Source of the DNA: Lasioglossum baleicum
Taxonomy: Eukaryota > Arthropoda > Insecta > Hymenoptera > Halictidae
Direction of reading: 5' to 3'
Length of the DNA: 64,000 nt
NCBI RefSeq assembly: GCF_051020765.1
Contig: NW_027469573.1
Coordinates: forward strand, 1-64,000
Shown: one piece after another, positions 22,693-33,300 of the stretch
How the letters are laid out: every line of letters begins with the position of its first letter
Numbering within the stretch: position 1 is the first letter of the stretch
Notes under the pieces: model-generated
Databases searched by the model: none
What the model saw: the letters and a program-made list of their open reading frames with translations, nothing else
Told to the model about the DNA's origin: nothing
Program-made: the position numbers and the translations under genes

Positions 22693-25600
22693 TTAGTTAA
22701 CGGGCAAGATGCACAGCCGGGTAATGGGACGAAGATATGCTGAGGTCTTCGTACGGACCTCGACGACTCGAACGTTTCCGTCTTTTCCGGGGAACGTTTT
22801 TTGAATTCGCCCCATTTCCCATTTGTTTGGCGGCATAGTTGGATTTTCAAGGAGGACGATGTCCCCTTCCTGTATCTGCTTCTGCTTGCTGGACCACTTG
22901 TAACGGGATTGGAGTTCCTGCAGATACTCTCGCGACCACGTTATCCAGAGCAATTCATGGAATTTCTGAATACTTTGCCATCGCGAAAGATGTGTTATTG
23001 GTTCGTCGATAACGGCGGGCGTTGGGCGCGCGTTTAACGGTCCGCCTATTAAAAAATGTCCTGGCGTCAATATTTCGAGACAATCTACGTCGTCTCTTAC
23101 TCGAGTTAAAGGGCGCGAATTGAGAGTAGCCTCAATTTTGCAGAGCAGTGTGGTCATTTCTTCTGCGGTGGGGGTGAAGGTCCCGACTATACGCCGCAGA
23201 TGATGCTTGACGGAGCGTACCGCGGCCTCTTGCATTCCACCGTGATGCGGGGCGCCCGGGGGGTAAAAGGACCAGTCGACGTGTAGTTCCGAGCATCGAG
23301 TTTTAATGTCCGGTGACCCGACGATCGTGACGAAATCCCGGGCGAGCTCGCGAGCGGCACCGACGAAATTTGTGCCGTTGTCTGAGACAATCGTTCGCGG
23401 TATTCCCCGACGTGAGATGAATCGGTCGAATGCCGCGAGGAACGCATCGGTCGAGTAATCATGGACCAGTTCTAAGTGAACGGCGTGAGTCGCGAGACAA
23501 ATGAATACTCCGATGTATGCCTTGTGCGCTCGTTTACCGCGTCCCGCTGCGTCTCGCACCTGGTAAGGGCCCGCGTAGTCGATCCCGATATTCGCGAACG
23601 GGGCAGAAGGGCGACAACGAGCCGGCACCAGGTCCTGCATAATTTGCGTGGCGGTCTCCGCCCGCCATCGGGCACATCTTACGCAGCGGTGAATAATCCG
23701 GCGCGCGGAATCACGGATACCGATGATCCAATACTTCTGCCGCGCGGTAAACACCGTTATTTGAGTGCCGCCGTGTACCGTGCGCAAATGCGCATCCAGG
23801 AGAATTAGTTCCGACACGTGATGCTTTGGCAGGATAATGGGGTGTTTCGTTTCCCAGGGCAGGAATGAATTTCGCAGCCGGCCCCCTACTCGTAGAATAC
23901 CGAAAGTATCCAAGAAGGGGTTGAGTTTTAAGAGAGGGGATCGCGAATTTAAACTCTTGGAATTCGCGATCGCGGTGATTTCCGTTGAGAATGTGCGCAT
24001 TTGTATTGTCCTGAGAATTTTCGTTTCCGCTGCTCGAAGTTCGGAGACGGTTAGGTAAGCCTGTTCGGCTTCGGTTTTGTGACGCGTTTTGTCAATGAAT
24101 CGTTGCACGTAACCGAACACCCGGATTAAGCGAGGCCAAGTGGAAATTCGAAGCAGGACGTCCCATTCCTCGAGGTGCGTAGTCGTGAGGACTGCGGCCT
24201 TACTTCTTCCTTCTTCCGTGTCGTACCTTTGCTGAGGTGGCCACTGTTGCTCGTTCTCCTTTAACCACGACGGTCCCTCGATCCAAAAGGTCGACGCGAG
24301 AAGATCCGCTGCTTTGACTCCGCGAGAATTTAAATCGGCAGGATTTGATTTCGTCGGTACGTGCTTCCAGATTGCCGTTGGTAGCGTCGTGTGGATTTTC
24401 GAGGTCCGGTTTGCGACCGTGGTTTTCCAGGTGGCGGGGTGTTTCTGAAGCCAGGCAAGGACGATGGTTGAATCCGTCCAACATACGACTCGACTCGCGG
24501 CTACTTGAAGGGATCGAATCACATGGTCCATTACGTCGGTCAACATTACAGCTCCGCTCAATTCTAAGACGGGTATTGACAGTGTTTTAATTGGTGCAAC
24601 TCGTGATTTTGCTGCAAGCAGCGTGGTGTACGTATTGCCACTGAGTGAGGACACCCGTGCGTAGATCGCACATGAGTAAGCCGCATTGGAAGCGTCGCTG
24701 AAGCCATGAAGCTGCATCTCGAGCAAGTCCGGGCCGTAACGTATCCAACGTGGTATCCGCATTGCATTAAGAGCGCGCCAGTCCATGCAGAACGAATTCC
24801 AAGTCTCTTGCGTAGTGTCCGAAACCTTATTGTCCCAGTCGATCTTTTCGAGCCATTGCTGTTGCATGAGGATCTTTGCCCGTACGATCACCGGAGATAA
24901 CCAGCCCAATGGGTCATAAAGCGTCGCGATTTCCGATAATAACTCACGTTTGGTCATTGAAACGTCGCGGGCTACGAAGCGATGCAGATCAAAGGAGAAT
25001 GCGTCGTCCGATGGGGTCCATTTTATTCCAAGGACTTTTAAGTTGGATTCATGAAAGATCCGTAAATCCACAGCATGGGAATGATTTGAGGCCGGAATTT
25101 TTCTGAGTAAGTCCTGATCGTTGCCGGCCCACTTACGCAGGTTGAAACCTCCTCGCGCCAACAGCTCACACACCTGTATGCGTGTTTCTTCCAACAGTTT
25201 TCTGTCTGGTGCTCCGAGGAAGACATCGTCGACGTATATGTTCTCTTCGAGCGCCGGCGCCGCGAGCGGAAAATTGGCTCCTTCAAGATTATTCAGCTCC
25301 CGAATTACTCTCATGGACAAATACGGGGCGCTTGTTGTGCCGTACGTGACCGTATTTAGTTCATATGCCTCGAGTTCGTTTGTTGTCATGTTGTTCCAGA
25401 GGATGCACTGGTACTTCCTGTCGTCCGCATGTAGGAGGATCTGTCGAAACATCTTTTCGATATCCGCGACGAACACGTATTCGTAGAGGCGCCACCTGAG
25501 GAGTATCTTGGTGATGTCGTGTTGTAATTTGGGCCCCTGAAGCAGCAAATCGTTGAGGGAGTAACCGCTCGACGTTTTGTGTGATGCGTTAAATACGACG

Positions 25601-27972
25601 CGTAACTTGGTCGTTAGACTTTCCTCGCGAACGACGGCGCGGTGCGGGATGTACGATCGTGTCTTCTCGATTCTATCAAGGCGCGACATGTGCCCGAGAG
25701 ACTCATATTCGCGTATGAACGCACTATACTCTAGCTTGACTTTCTCGTTACGTTCGAAGGTGTGTTCTAAGCGTTTTAGCGACGAGGCGGCTCCGCGGAA
25801 GGAATTCCCGAGGAAGTCGTCGGGAACGGGTTTACAAAATGGTAAACGCACGATAAACCGGCCGGAGATGTCGCGAGTATAAGTATCGGCGAAGTACTGC
25901 TCACAGTGAGTCTCCTTCGGCGTGAGAGGACGAGACTCTGGAATTGTTTCTGTTTCCCAGAAGCGAGACAGGGCCTTCTCCAGTGGATCCTCCGTGACCC
26001 CATGATGTGTCGTTATCGTGGGGTGCGAGGTGACTGTGCCGTGCAACTTTCCCGACAATATCCATCCGAACGCGGTGTTTTGAGCGACGAGTTCGCCCGG
26101 TCGCGAGTGTCGTATACCGGGGCGGATGACTTCACTGAACAATTCTGCCCCTAGTAACAATTCGATACGCTGATTCGACGCAGGAGTGGGGTCGGCTAAT
26201 ACGAGGTCAGAAAACGCTGCGTAGCTCTCCACGTGAATCGGAGGTGGAACGTATCGCGAGATATGACGTACTATATGTGCGCGAGTGGAAGTGACCGGCA
26301 TTGAGGCTCCGGTAGCACCGATCCGTATGTACGTACTGTAGTCAATGTGACTCGCGTGGTCACCCCCGAGTCCTGTGACGGAAATCGGCGATCGGGTTTT
26401 CCTCAATTGGAGGTTCTGAACAAGGTTCGTTGAGATGAAGGATGATTGTGAACCTTGATCCAGTAACGCGCGCACGAGTCGCGACCGGCCATCCGGGGCG
26501 TAGACCTTCACGATAGCTGTGGCTAATAGGACGGTTTTCCCTACGGGTGGAGCGGTTTCGGCGAAGCACGCGGCGACGTCATCATATATCTCCGTGGAGA
26601 AGGATGGACCTTCGTCGACTTCGACGGTCGAGAGTACCGTTGGCGTGGACGAAGGGACGGTCGACTGCGTCGAGTGGTCCATGGGCCTCCGAACGGATCT
26701 GGGGTGGCCGCGAGCGCTGGGTCTCCCGGCGGACGGTCCGTCTCCGCGATGTAGCATCGTGTGGTGTTTCCCTTGGCACTCTCGACATACATTCGTGCTT
26801 GGACAGTGCGACGAGGTATGGTCTGCTCTCAGACAGTTTATACAAACGCGGCTGTCTTTTAGCAGGTCATAACGCGAGAGAGGACGCAGCTTCCGGAATA
26901 TCGCGCAATCGCGTACCGAGTGAGTTTCCGAGCAAACTGGACACGGAGGGCATGAACGGTTTGCTTCGTCAATAACGTGCGTACTTGATTTAGGACGCGT
27001 ACGGTCAGATAGCTTGGCAACCGGTACGAGCGGAGTGACCGGTTGGTTGTTTGCTTCGACCGACGTAGCTTGTGCGAGCAGGAAATCCTCTAACTCCTTG
27101 TAAGTGGGATATTGCTTAGAATTCCCTAGGAGCTTATTCCACTCCGAAGTCAACTCGCGATCGAATTTGCCCGTTATAAGGTATACGAGATGGTGGTCCT
27201 CACTCTTCTTCCCTAGTTTATGAAGTGCTTCGAGTGCATTCCGGAAATGAACCGTATACTGCTTCAATGTGTCGAGTTGCTCCAGTTTCATGGGCTGCAG
27301 CGAATATAACCGGTGAAGCAACGCCTGAACTACGATGCGATCATTGTCATAGAGTTCCTGAAGCCGATCCCACGCGATCGCGAAACTGTCGTCCACGAGA
27401 TCAAGATGCTCTACAGCCGCGAGCGCTTCGCCATTCAAGGCACTGAGTAAATATTGTAACCGTACGGAGTCCGTTAACGTTCGGTTGGTAATTACGGCGG
27501 AGTTGAAGCGGGCCTCGAATGGTCGCCATTTCGCGACGTCCCCGTCGAAGGACGGAATTTCTATTTTTGGGAGTTTGACAACTTGTGTATGACTCACCGG
27601 GCCAATAGGCGATGCTAGGGTGGAATTGGCGGCCGGCGGGCTGCACGGTGGTCTCAAGCGCGAGAGGTGGCCGCGCAGATAGTCCATGCCGTCAAAGTAG
27701 GCGTCTTCCGTCCGGTCCATCGTTTCCCCTTTGAAATACGGGAGATCCTCCCTGCTATGGTCCATCTTCCTTGCCGCCTGTAGGTAGCCGTTGAGGTTTT
27801 CAATCTTCTCCCAGGTCTCCTGGTACAGCTTTATTCGGTTCTCCAGGTATGAACTGGTGAAGTTAGATTCTCCTTTCTTCTTCGTGTTGGTCAGGATCTT
27901 GTTAAGCTGACCGCAGGCCTGGATCTGCTTCTCGAGGATGGCTTCAAACGTCTCCGTTACCGTAGTATTCAT
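22693..27972 (-). CDS. gag-pol: BEL/Pao Gag-Pol polyprotein (1,759 aa, intact)
   Basis: This polyprotein would supply the capsid and all enzymes for retrotransposition. Residues about 134-300 resemble the DUF1759 Gag region (PKIEIPSFDGD). Three CCHC-type zinc knuckles follow at about 344-408; the middle one is canonical CX2CX4HX4C (C377, C380, H385, C390). The aspartic protease motif LLDQGS (D505) lies in a DUF1758-like region. Reverse transcriptase spans about 780-930, with ADIEKMF (D837) and the YVDD box (913-916). RNase H has the expected acidic residues D1093, E1137, D1167 and D1213. Integrase has an HHCC zinc finger (H1395, H1400, C1430, C1433) and a catalytic triad D1465, D1531, E1582. 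A DUF5641-like tail follows at about 1663-1755. No stop or frameshift interrupts the frame. The ATG (minus strand, 27972) has A at -3 and is the first in the frame after the leader. Domain names come from family knowledge; no search was run. Confidence 0.95.
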   Translation of the reverse strand: MNTTVTETFEAILEKQIQACGQLNKILTNTKKKGESNFTSSYLENRIKLYQETWEKIENLNGYLQAARKMDHSREDLPYFKGETMDRTEDAYFDGMDYLRGHLSRLRPPCSPPAANSTLASPIGPVSHTQVVKLPKIEIPSFDGDVAKWRPFEARFNSAVITNRTLTDSVRLQYLLSALNGEALAAVEHLDLVDDSFAIAWDRLQELYDNDRIVVQALLHRLYSLQPMKLEQLDTLKQYTVHFRNALEALHKLGKKSEDHHLVYLITGKFDRELTSEWNKLLGNSKQYPTYKELEDFLLAQATSVEANNQPVTPLVPVAKLSDRTRPKSSTHVIDEANRSCPPCPVCSETHSVRDCAIFRKLRPLSRYDLLKDSRVCINCLRADHTSSHCPSTNVCRECQGKHHTMLHRGDGPSAGRPSARGHPRSVRRPMDHSTQSTVPSSTPTVLSTVEVDEGPSFSTEIYDDVAACFAETAPPVGKTVLLATAIVKVYAPDGRSRLVRALLDQGSQSSFISTNLVQNLQLRKTRSPISVTGLGGDHASHIDYSTYIRIGATGASMPVTSTRAHIVRHISRYVPPPIHVESYAAFSDLVLADPTPASNQRIELLLGAELFSEVIRPGIRHSRPGELVAQNTAFGWILSGKLHGTVTSHPTITTHHGVTEDPLEKALSRFWETETIPESRPLTPKETHCEQYFADTYTRDISGRFIVRLPFCKPVPDDFLGNSFRGAASSLKRLEHTFERNEKVKLEYSAFIREYESLGHMSRLDRIEKTRSYIPHRAVVREESLTTKLRVVFNASHKTSSGYSLNDLLLQGPKLQHDITKILLRWRLYEYVFVADIEKMFRQILLHADDRKYQCILWNNMTTNELEAYELNTVTYGTTSAPYLSMRVIRELNNLEGANFPLAAPALEENIYVDDVFLGAPDRKLLEETRIQVCELLARGGFNLRKWAGNDQDLLRKIPASNHSHAVDLRIFHESNLKVLGIKWTPSDDAFSFDLHRFVARDVSMTKRELLSEIATLYDPLGWLSPVIVRAKILMQQQWLEKIDWDNKVSDTTQETWNSFCMDWRALNAMRIPRWIRYGPDLLEMQLHGFSDASNAAYSCAIYARVSSLSGNTYTTLLAAKSRVAPIKTLSIPVLELSGAVMLTDVMDHVIRSLQVAASRVVCWTDSTIVLAWLQKHPATWKTTVANRTSKIHTTLPTAIWKHVPTKSNPADLNSRGVKAADLLASTFWIEGPSWLKENEQQWPPQQRYDTEEGRSKAAVLTTTHLEEWDVLLRISTWPRLIRVFGYVQRFIDKTRHKTEAEQAYLTVSELRAAETKILRTIQMRTFSTEITAIANSKSLNSRSPLLKLNPFLDTFGILRVGGRLRNSFLPWETKHPIILPKHHVSELILLDAHLRTVHGGTQITVFTARQKYWIIGIRDSARRIIHRCVRCARWRAETATQIMQDLVPARCRPSAPFANIGIDYAGPYQVRDAAGRGKRAHKAYIGVFICLATHAVHLELVHDYSTDAFLAAFDRFISRRGIPRTIVSDNGTNFVGAARELARDFVTIVGSPDIKTRCSELHVDWSFYPPGAPHHGGMQEAAVRSVKHHLRRIVGTFTPTAEEMTTLLCKIEATLNSRPLTRVRDDVDCLEILTPGHFLIGGPLNARPTPAVIDEPITHLSRWQSIQKFHELLWITWSREYLQELQSRYKWSSKQKQIQEGDIVLLENPTMPPNKWEMGRIQKTFPGKDGNVRVVEVRTKTSAYLRPITRLCILPVN

Positions 27973-28067
27973 TTTAGCGATTATGAGGTACCGACGTTAA
28001 TTGCTATTGAATATTTACTCGCGATTTCGCGGTCCGAATTACTGATTCCAGCGGATTCCGCAGTGAT
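27973..28067 (-). other. BEL/Pao 5' untranslated leader
   Basis: A short leader separates the primer-binding site from the gag-pol start codon. It probably holds the RNA packaging signals, but no specific motif can be identified. No additional reading frame is visible. Confidence 0.6.
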
Positions 28068-28086
28068 AATCCGGCTCGAAGGACCA
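28068..28086 (-). other. Primer-binding site complementary to tRNA-Tyr
   Basis: On the plus strand this is AATCCGGCTCGAAGGACCA, the 3' end of animal tRNA-Tyr including CCA. The minus-strand element RNA would therefore pair with 19 nt of tRNA-Tyr. Three bases separate it from the 5' LTR edge at 28090, the normal spacing. The tRNA identity is recalled from animal tRNA-Tyr sequence, whose 5' acceptor strand CCTTCGA pairs with TCGAAGG. It is not a tRNA gene, because the rest of the cloverleaf is absent. Confidence 0.85.
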
Positions 28087-28089
28087 AAT

Positions 28090-28827
28090 TGTTGCACCGA
28101 ACCCTGACTGAGGTGTCGGCGTCTTAAATGACCGAACAATCGTTTCTACTGCGGAAGGAATCGAGGTGGTATTCAGGCTCAACGTATTACTCAATGGAGG
28201 CCGAGTTTCTACGACCTCCGCAACAATTTTAATTTACCAATATGAATTTCGAAGTACAAGGAAGTTGTCCACTGACGAATAATAGTATAAATTACAAAAT
28301 ACTCCGCGGGGCTTTTGATGCCTTACAGCTTCGGACGCGGAGGATTGCTACGTTTAAAGATCGAACGGTTTTAATTTGCTCGCGGCGAAAGACGACGTTG
28401 TATGGTGGTATACTAGCGGATACACAAGACAAGACCTGCGAATTTGTGCTGCTATTTATAGTGGGCAGGCTGGTTGTTCGGGACTAGGACGGAGTGGGGA
28501 ATTTGAAATAAACGTTTTAATTCCTGACATTGGACGACAGTTCGACAGTTGACGCTGTTTTGGTAAAGGAACCGAGAACGGGTAGCGGGCGAGCTCGAAG
28601 GATGCCCCTCATGGTTACTGCTGCCGTGTTTAGTACACACGCGGTCGGCTCGGCGTTTACCTATGAGTTCGTTCCTCTCGGTTCGACGTCAAATCCGCAC
28701 AGCTGATGGTTGAAAAACGCTAAACACGTGAGCGTGTTCTTACGATCGGAGCCTCGACCTCAAATCTCTCTCTGGGCAAGCGATCCTTTACCGCGGTCTC
28801 CCGCTCGCGGCATGTACGCGTCAAACA
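28090..28827 (-). repeat. BEL/Pao 5' LTR
   Basis: This 738-bp LTR carries the presumed promoter of the element, which reads leftwards. It appears identical base for base to the 3' LTR at 21686-22423. In element orientation it begins TGTTTGACG and ends GGTGCAACA. Confidence 0.94.
28452..28460 (-). promoter_or_regulatory. Candidate TATA box of the BEL/Pao element
   Basis: The minus strand reads TATAAATAG here, about 370 bp inside the 5' LTR. That would start transcription near 28430 and give a U3 of about 400 bp. The same motif is at 22048-22056 in the other LTR. Confidence 0.5.
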
Positions 28828-28832
28828 AACTC
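28828..28832. other. Target-site duplication, right copy (AACTC)
   Basis: AACTC directly follows the CA end of the 5' LTR (right edge of the element on the plus strand) and matches 21681-21685. Satellite sequence then resumes in the same monomer and phase (CGACCCGG). Confidence 0.9.
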
Positions 28833-29912
28833 CGACCCGGCAAGCACGATCACGATTTATTCGAGCTTATGTCAGATTCGACGATTCTTTGTTTCAGAAG
28901 TGTATTTCTGTGCGGTATCGCTGTTTCGCGTGCTAGATCAGTGCATTTGTATGCAGATATGCGAAATTGGCACGGAAACTCCGATTCGGCAAGCACGATC
29001 ACGATTTATTCGAGCTTATGTCAGATTCGACGATTCTTCGTTTCAGAAGTGTATTTCTGTGCGGAATCGCTGTTTCGCGTGTTAGATCAGTGCATTTGCA
29101 TGCAAACATTCCAAATTGGCACAGAAACTCCGATCCGCACAAACACGATCACGATTTATTCGAGCTTATGTCAGATTCGACGATTCTTCGTTTCAGAAGT
29201 GTATTTCTGTGCGGAATCGCTGTTTCGCGCGCTAGATCAGTGCATTTGCATGCAAGTATGACAAATTGGAATAGAAACTCCGACCGGCAATCACGATCAC
29301 GATTTATTCGAGCTTATGTTAGATTCGACGATTCTTCGTTTCAGAAGTGTATTTCTGTGCGGAATCGCTGTTTCGCGTGCTAGATCAGTGCATTTGCATG
29401 CAAATATGCGAAATTGGACAGAAACTCCGACCAGGCAAGCACGATCACAATTTATTCGAGCCTATGTCAGATTCGACGATTCTTCGTTTCAGAAGTGTAT
29501 TTCAGTGCGGAATCGCTGTTTCGCGTGCTAGATCAGTGCATTTGCATGCAAATATGCGAAATTGGACAGAAACTCCGACCAGGCAAGCACGATCACAATT
29601 TATTCGAGCCTATGTCAGATTCGACGATTCTTCGTTTCAGAAGTGTATTTCTGTGCGGAATCGCTGTTTCGCGTGTTAGATCAGTGCATTTGCATGCAAA
29701 CATTCCAAATTGGCACAGAAACTCCGATCCGCACAAACACGATCACGATTTATTCGAGCTTATGTCAAATTCGACGATTCTTCGTTTCAGAAGTGTATTT
29801 CTGTGCGGAATCGCTGTTTCGCGCGCTAGATCAGTGCATTTGCATGCAAGTATGACAAATTGGAATAGAAACTCCGACCGGCAATCACGATCACGATTTA
29901 TTCGAGCTTATG

Positions 29913-30359
29913 TCAGATTCGACGATTCTTCGTTTCAGAAGTGTATTTCTGTGCGGAATCGCTGTTTCGCGCGCTAGATCAGTGCATTTGCAGGCAAGTA
30001 TGCCAAATTGGAATAGAAACTCCGACACGGCAAGCACGATCACGATTTATTCGAGCTTATGTCAGATTCGACGATTCTTCGTTTCAGAAGTGTATTTCTG
30101 TGCGGAATCGCTGTTTCGCGCGCTAGATCAGTGCATTTGCAGGCAAGTATGCCAAATTGGAATAGAAACTCCGACACGGCAAGCACGATCACGATTTATT
30201 CGAGCTTATGTCAGATTCGACGATTCTTCGTTTCAGAAGTGTATTTCTGTGCGGAATCGCTGTTTCGCGCGCTAGATCAGTGCATTTGCAGGCAAGTATG
30301 CCAAATTGGAATAGAAACTCCGACACGGCAAGCACGATCACGATTTATTCGACGTTATG
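29913..30359. repeat. Three consecutive type f monomers
   Basis: Type f monomers start their variable part (CAGGCAAG) at 29991, 30140 and 30289, exactly 149 bp apart. The first two end in TTCGAGCTTATG and the third in TTCGACGTTATG; otherwise they look the same. This is local single-monomer amplification, unlike the mixed order around it. Pairs of f also occur near 48290-48470 and 53800-53960. Confidence 0.85.
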
Positions 30360-33300
30360 TCAGATTCGACGATTCTTCGTTTCAGAAGTGTATTTCTGTG
30401 CGGAATCGCTGTTTCGCGTGCTAGATCAGTGCATTTGCATGCAAACATGCCAAATTGGCACAGAAACTCCGACCCGTCAAGCACGATCACAATTTATTCG
30501 AGCCTATGTCAGATTCGACGATTCTTCGTTTCAGAAGTGTATTTCTGTGCGGAATCGCTGTTTCGCGTGCTAGATCAGTGCATTTGCATGCAAATATGCG
30601 AAATTGGACAGAAACTCCGACCAGGCAAGCACGATCACAATTTATTCGAGCCTATGTCAGATTCGACGATTCTTCGTTTCAGAAGTGTATTTATGTGCGG
30701 AATCGCTGTTTCGCGTGCTAGATCAGTGCATTTGTATGCAGATATGCGAAATTGGCACGGAAACTCCGATTTGGCAAGCACGATCACGATTTATTCGAGC
30801 TTATGTCAGATTCGACGATTCTTCGTTTCAGAAGTGTATTTCTGTGCGGAATCGCTGTTTCGCGTGCTATATCAGTGCATTTGCATGCAAGTATGCGAAA
30901 TTGGAATTGAAACTCCGACCCGGCAAGCACGATCACGATTTATTCGACGTTATGTCAGATTCGACGATTCTTCGTTTCAGAAGTGTATTTCTGTGCGGAA
31001 TCGCTGTTTCGCGTGCTAGGTCAGTGCATTTGCATGCAAACATGCCAAATTGGCACAGAAACTCCGACCCGTCAAGCACGATCACAATTTATTCGAGCCT
31101 ATGTCAGATTCGACGATTCTTCGTTTCAGAAGTGTATTTCTGTGCGGAATCGCTGTTTCGCGTGCTAGATCAGTGCATTTGTATGCAGATATGCGAAATT
31201 GGCACGGAAACTCCGATTTGGCAAGCACGATCACGATTTATTCGAGCTTATGTCAGATTCGACGATTCTTCGTTTCAGAAGTGTATTTCTGTGCGGAATC
31301 GCTGTTTCGCGTGCTATATCAGTGCATTTGCATGCAAGTATGCGAAATTGGAATTGAAACTCCGACCCGGCAAGCACGATCACGATTTATTCGACGTTAT
31401 GTCAGATTCGACGATTCTTCGTTTCAGAAGTGTATTTCTGTGCGGAATCGCTGTTTCGCGTGCTATATCAGTGCATTTGCAGGCAAGTACGCCAAATTGG
31501 AATAGAAACTCCGACACGGCAAGCACGATCACGATTTATTCGACGTTATGTCAGATTCGACGATTATTTGTTTCACAAATGAATTTCTGTGCGGAATCGC
31601 CGTTTCGCGTGCTAGATCAGTGCATTTGCATGCAAACATGCCAAATTGGCACAGAAACTCCGACCCGGCAAGCACGATCACAATTTATTCGAGCCTATGT
31701 CAGATTCGACGATTCTTCGTTTCAGAAGTGTATTTCTGTGCGGAATCGCTGTTTCGCGTGCTAGATCAGTGCATTTGCATGCAAATATGCGAAATTGGAC
31801 AGAAACTCCGACCAGGCAAGCACGATCACAATTTATTCGAGCCTATGTCAGATTCGACGATTCTTCGTTTCAGAAGTGTATTTCAGTGCGGAATCGCTGT
31901 TTCGCGTGCTAGATCAGTGCATTTGCATGCAAATATGCGAAATTGGACAGAAACTCCGACCAGGCAAGCACGATCACAATTTATTCGAGCCTATGTCAGA
32001 TTCGACGATTCTTCGTTTCAGAAGTGTATTTCTGTGCGGAATCGCTGTTTCGCGTGCTAGATCAGTGCATTTGCATGCAAATATGCGAAATTGGACAGAA
32101 ACTCCGACCAGGCAAGCACGATCACAATTTATTCGAGCCTATGTCAGTTTCGACGATTCTTCGTTTCAGAAGTGTATTTCAGTGCGGAATCGCTGTTTCG
32201 CGTGCTCGATCAGTGCATTTGCATGCAAATATGCGAAAATGGCACGAAAACTCCGATTCGGCAAGCACGATCACGATTTATTCGAGCTTATGTCAGATTC
32301 GACAATTATTCGTTTCACAAATGAATTTCTGTGCCGAATCGCTGTTTCGCGTAGTAGATCAGTGCATTTGCAAGCAAGTATGCCAAATTGGAATAGAAAC
32401 TCCGACCCGGCAAGCGCGATCACGATTTATTCGAGCTTATGTCAGATTCGACGATTCTTTGTTTCAGAAGTGTATTTCTGTGCGGTATCGCTGTTTCGCG
32501 TGCTAGATCAGTGCATTTGCATGCAAATATGCGAAATTGGACAGAAACTCCGACCAGGCAAGCACGATCACAATTTATTCGAGCCTATGTCAGATTCGAC
32601 GATTCTTCGTTTCAGAAGTGTATTTCTGTGCGGAATCGCTGTTTCGCGTGTTAGATCAGTGCATTTGCATGCAAACATTCCAAATTGGCACAGAAACTCC
32701 GATCCGCACAAACACGATCACGATTTATTCGAGCTTATGTCAGATTCGACGATTCTTCGTTTCAGATGTGTATTTCTGTGCGGAATCGCTGTTTCGCGTG
32801 CTATATCAGTGCATTTGCATGCAAGTATGCGAAATTGGAATTGAAACTCCGACCCGGCAAGCACGATCACAATTTATTCGAGCCTATGTCAGATTCGACG
32901 ATTATTCGTTTCACAAATGAATTTCTGTACGGAATCGCTGTTGAGCGAGCTAGATCAGTGCATTTGTATTCAAATATGCGAAATTGGCACGGAAACTCCG
33001 ATTCGGCAAGCACGACCACGATTTATTCGAGATTATGTCAGATTCGACGATTCTTCGTTTGAGAAGTGTATTTCTGTGCGGAATCGCTGTTTCGCGCGCT
33101 AGATCAGTGCATTTGCATGCAAATATGCGAAATTGGCACGAAAACTCCGATTCGGCAAGCACGATCACGATTTATTCGAGCTTATGTCAGATTCGACGAT
33201 TATTTGCTTCACAAATGAATTTCTGTGCGGAATCGCTGTTTCGCGTGCTATATCAATGCATTTGCATGCAAGTATGCGAAATTGGAATAGAAACTCCGAC

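Larger units (their letters stand above)
21686..28827 (-). mobile_element. Complete BEL/Pao LTR retrotransposon (7,142 bp)
   Basis: The element has two 738-bp LTRs (constant offset 6,404 bp at both ends), a 5-bp target duplication, a primer-binding site next to the 5' LTR at 28090-28827, and one uninterrupted gag-pol frame on the minus strand. Domain order (Gag, protease, reverse transcriptase, RNase H, integrase) and the Gag-Pol fusion in one frame are as in BEL/Pao. No env-like frame is present. Read by eye, the LTRs show no difference, which implies a very recent insertion. The element appears structurally intact; whether it moves today cannot be told from sequence. Confidence 0.95.

Noticed and set aside
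22801..27646. Plus-strand and alternative minus-strand frames of 60-142 codons opposite gag-pol
   Set aside because: They overlap the conserved polyprotein throughout and show no domain of their own. They are shadows of the real frame.
28068..28086. tRNA-Tyr gene fragment
   Set aside because: Only the 3' 19 nt are present, directly beside the LTR. It is the primer-binding site.
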